Below the pieces are notes generated by a model. That model was not told the DNA's origin and did not search any database. It saw only the letters and a program-made list of their open reading frames with translations. A stretch of 64,000 nt of DNA from positions 1 through 64,000 of the forward strand of contig CALADS010000080.1 of assembly GCA_937890825.1 (NCBI GenBank). Reading direction: 5' to 3'. Below are positions 62,071-64,000 of the stretch, one piece after another. Numbering within the stretch: position 1 is the stretch's first letter; each line of letters begins with the position of its first letter. The stretch comes from an uncultured Bacteroides sp. GTDB lineage: Bacteria; Bacteroidota; Bacteroidia; Bacteroidales; Bacteroidaceae. A program made the position numbers and the translations under genes.

Positions 62071-64000
62071 ATGATTCTTTTTTTCAGAACCCCGCAACAA
62101 AGCGTAATTGCCGTAGAATGTAATTGCGCCCTCACAACAGCAGACAGTGATAAGTTGTGCTGGCTATTCGGAGAAGCAACTCCCGAAAGTGAAGATAACT
62201 TGCAAGGATGTTTCGTTGGCCCACGCCGCGAAATGATTACTCCATGGAGCACCAATGCCGTAGAAATAACCCAAAATATGGGCTTGGAAGGCATAATCCG
62301 CATTGAGGAATATTTTCCTGTAGCCGATGAAAATGCTGAATTCGACCCCATGCTGCAACGCATGTACAAGGGACTGAACCAACAGATATTTACGACCAAC
62401 CGTCAACCGGAGCCTATCATCCACATAGAAGATTTGGAAGCTTATAATGAGCAAGAAGGTTTGGCATTGAGCAAAGAAGAAATGGATTACTTGAAAAAGG
62501 TTGAAAAAGATCTTGGAAGACCTTTGACCGATTCTGAAGTATTCGGCTTCGCTCAAATTAACTCTGAGCACTGCCGTCACAAAATCTTTGGCGGAACATT
62601 CATCATTGATGGAGTAGAGCAGGAATCATCTCTCTTCCAAATGATTAAAAAGACCACGCAAGAAAATCCCAACAAGATTATTTCAGCCTATAAAGACAAC
62701 GTAGCCTTTGCAGAAGGTCCTATCATAGAACAGTTTGCTCCAGCCGATCACTCCAAGCCTGATTATTTCCAAGTAAAAGACATCAAGAGTGTAATTTCGC
62801 TAAAAGCTGAAACTCATAACTTCCCCACTACTGTAGAGCCATTCAACGGTGCTTCTACTGGCACAGGCGGTGAGATTCGCGACCGTATGGGCGGAGGTAA
62901 AGGAAGTTGGCCAATTGCCGGTACCGCTGTATATATGACATCGTATCCCCGCACAGACGAAGACCGCAGCTGGGAAGAAATTCTCCCGGTACGCAAGTGG
63001 CTGTATCAGACTCCGGAACAAATTTTAATCAAGGCTTCTAATGGTGCCAGTGATTTCGGTAATAAGTTCGGGCAGCCTCTAATTTGCGGCTCTGTACTGA
63101 CCTTCGAGCATCAAGAAAAAGATGAAATATATGGCTATGATAAAGTGATTATGTTAGCTGGTGGTGTGGGCTATGGCACACAACGCGACTGTCTGAAAGG
63201 TCAGCCCGAAGCCGGTAATAAAGTCGTAGTAATGGGTGGCGATAACTACCGCATCGGCTTGGGTGGTGGTTCTGTTTCCTCTGTAGACACAGGACGATAC
63301 AGCAGCGGTATCGAACTGAATGCTGTACAGCGTGCCAATGCAGAAATGCAAAAACGAGCCTACAATGTGGTACGTGCTCTCTGTGAAGAAGATACTAACC
63401 CTGTAGTTTCTATTCATGATCACGGATCTGCCGGACATGTAAACTGTCTGTCTGAATTAGTAGAAGAGTGCGGTGGCAAAATAGATATGAGCAAGTTGCC
63501 TATTGGCGACAAGACCTTGTCGGCTAAGGAAATCATTGCCAACGAAAGCCAAGAGCGCATGGGTCTGCTGATTCAGGAAGAAGCCATAGAACATGTAAAG
63601 AAGATTGCCGAACGCGAACGCGCACCAATGTATGTAGTAGGCGAGACTACGGGTGACCATCGTTTTGCCTTTGAGCAGGCCGATGGTGTACGTCCGTTCG
63701 ATTTAGCCGTTGAACAAATGTTTGGCTCTTCTCCTAAGACGTACATGATTGACAAAACCGTAGAGCGTCATTATGAGATGCCGCAATACGAACAAAGTAA
63801 GATACACGAATACCTTACCAATGTATTGCAATTGGAAGCTGTAGCTTGTAAAGATTGGCTAACCAATAAGGTAGACCGTTCAGTTACCGGTAAAATTGCC
63901 CGCCAACAATGCGTAGGTGAGTTACAATTACCATTGAGCGACTGTGGTGTGGTAGCACTAGATTATCGTGGTGAAAAAGGTATCGCCACTTCATTAGGTC
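62071..64000 (+). CDS. purL: Phosphoribosylformylglycinamidine synthase (large form), 5' part
   Basis: The first 643 residues of large-form FGAM synthase (about 1230 residues), which converts FGAR, glutamine and ATP to FGAM in purine synthesis. It starts at ATG 62071 (MILFFRTPQQSVIAVE). Visible motifs are QINSEHCRHKIFGG, KAETHNFPTTVEPFNGASTGTGGEIRD and the Gly-rich GGDNYRIGLGGGSVSS. The C-terminal ATP and glutaminase domains lie beyond the window. Codon use is like that of neighbouring housekeeping genes. Confidence 0.95.
   Translation, partial: MILFFRTPQQSVIAVECNCALTTADSDKLCWLFGEATPESEDNLQGCFVGPRREMITPWSTNAVEITQNMGLEGIIRIEEYFPVADENAEFDPMLQRMYKGLNQQIFTTNRQPEPIIHIEDLEAYNEQEGLALSKEEMDYLKKVEKDLGRPLTDSEVFGFAQINSEHCRHKIFGGTFIIDGVEQESSLFQMIKKTTQENPNKIISAYKDNVAFAEGPIIEQFAPADHSKPDYFQVKDIKSVISLKAETHNFPTTVEPFNGASTGTGGEIRDRMGGGKGSWPIAGTAVYMTSYPRTDEDRSWEEILPVRKWLYQTPEQILIKASNGASDFGNKFGQPLICGSVLTFEHQEKDEIYGYDKVIMLAGGVGYGTQRDCLKGQPEAGNKVVVMGGDNYRIGLGGGSVSSVDTGRYSSGIELNAVQRANAEMQKRAYNVVRALCEEDTNPVVSIHDHGSAGHVNCLSELVEECGGKIDMSKLPIGDKTLSAKEIIANESQERMGLLIQEEAIEHVKKIAERERAPMYVVGETTGDHRFAFEQADGVRPFDLAVEQMFGSSPKTYMIDKTVERHYEMPQYEQSKIHEYLTNVLQLEAVACKDWLTNKVDRSVTGKIARQQCVGELQLPLSDCGVVALDYRGEKGIATSLG

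Noticed and set aside
1..64000. Insertion sequence, prophage or conjugative element
   Set aside because: I found no transposase, integrase, relaxase or phage-structural protein, and gene content is housekeeping throughout. The GC-richer block at about 32-43 kb contains core-type genes.

Overview
The window looks like chromosomal core DNA from the order Bacteroidales, most likely Bacteroides or Phocaeicola. Supporting signs are promoters of the TTTG-N18-21-TAnnTTTG type rather than sigma70 boxes, few Shine-Dalgarno sequences, the RprXY two-component pair, a GldE homologue beside ssb and mutY, tandem S46 dipeptidyl-peptidases, a ChuR-type sulfatase maturase, and families largely restricted to the phylum (DUF3127, DUF4348, DUF4369, DUF4924). 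I see no insertion sequence, prophage, CRISPR array or rRNA. One tRNA gene (Ser-GGA) is present.

Layout. 1-8.6 kb: the 3' part of pyruvate:ferredoxin oxidoreductase, then leftward genes for exonuclease III, a 52-residue membrane protein, HisRS, a YugP-type zinc peptidase, and a Dabb / DsbD / PurF-like cluster. 8.7-13.4 kb: udk, an MltF-like lytic transglycosylase and folC to the right, phoH to the left. 13.3-21.0 kb: a leftward run dnaN - exonuclease - coaBC - recN - rlmB - TPR/pseudo-protease - ridA with gaps of about 35 bp or less. 21.2-29.1 kb: a DUF3127 protein, a leftward cell-envelope cluster (threonine dehydrogenase, DUF4348 lipoprotein, murB, PhnP-like hydrolase, DUF3352-like protein), kbl divergent from the threonine dehydrogenase, and ferritin. 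29.2-33.6 kb: a DUF2264 protein, a secreted gluzincin, a LytM-like protein and an HU-like protein. 33.6-34.1 kb: a repeat-rich intergenic region and tRNA-Ser. 34.3-43.5 kb: metallophosphoesterase, plsC, a DUF4369 lipoprotein, and a rightward run chuR - dpp7 - dpp11 - thioredoxin lipoprotein. 43.4-49.2 kb: PHP phosphatase, ABC-F ATPase, DUF3805 protein, YjbH-like protein and a frameshifted TlpA-like lipoprotein. 49.2-49.8 kb: a cobalamin riboswitch with no recognisable target and a probable response-regulator operator. 49.8-58.1 kb: rprYX, a PPTase, leftward mutY - ssb - gldE, then HU, a 30-residue bS22-like protein and RNase G. 58.2-64 kb: leftward LysE - DUF4924 - rfbD - prfC, and the 5' part of purL.

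Functional themes are DNA replication and repair (dnaN, recN, xth, mutY, ssb, exonuclease), nucleotide and cofactor metabolism (PurF-like, purL, udk, folC, coaBC), periplasmic thiol chemistry (DsbD, TlpA-like, thioredoxin lipoprotein), and periplasmic peptide breakdown (S46 pair). The points I would follow up first are: the PurF-like enzyme that keeps its PRPP site and Fe-S cysteines but lacks the glutaminase nucleophile; the T8 frameshift inside the TlpA-like signal peptide; the orphan B12 riboswitch and the 11-bp-spaced TGTAACA repeat between it and rprY; the 21-bp palindromic tandem repeat next to tRNA-Ser; and the shared SSB-type C-terminal tip on the DUF3127 protein.
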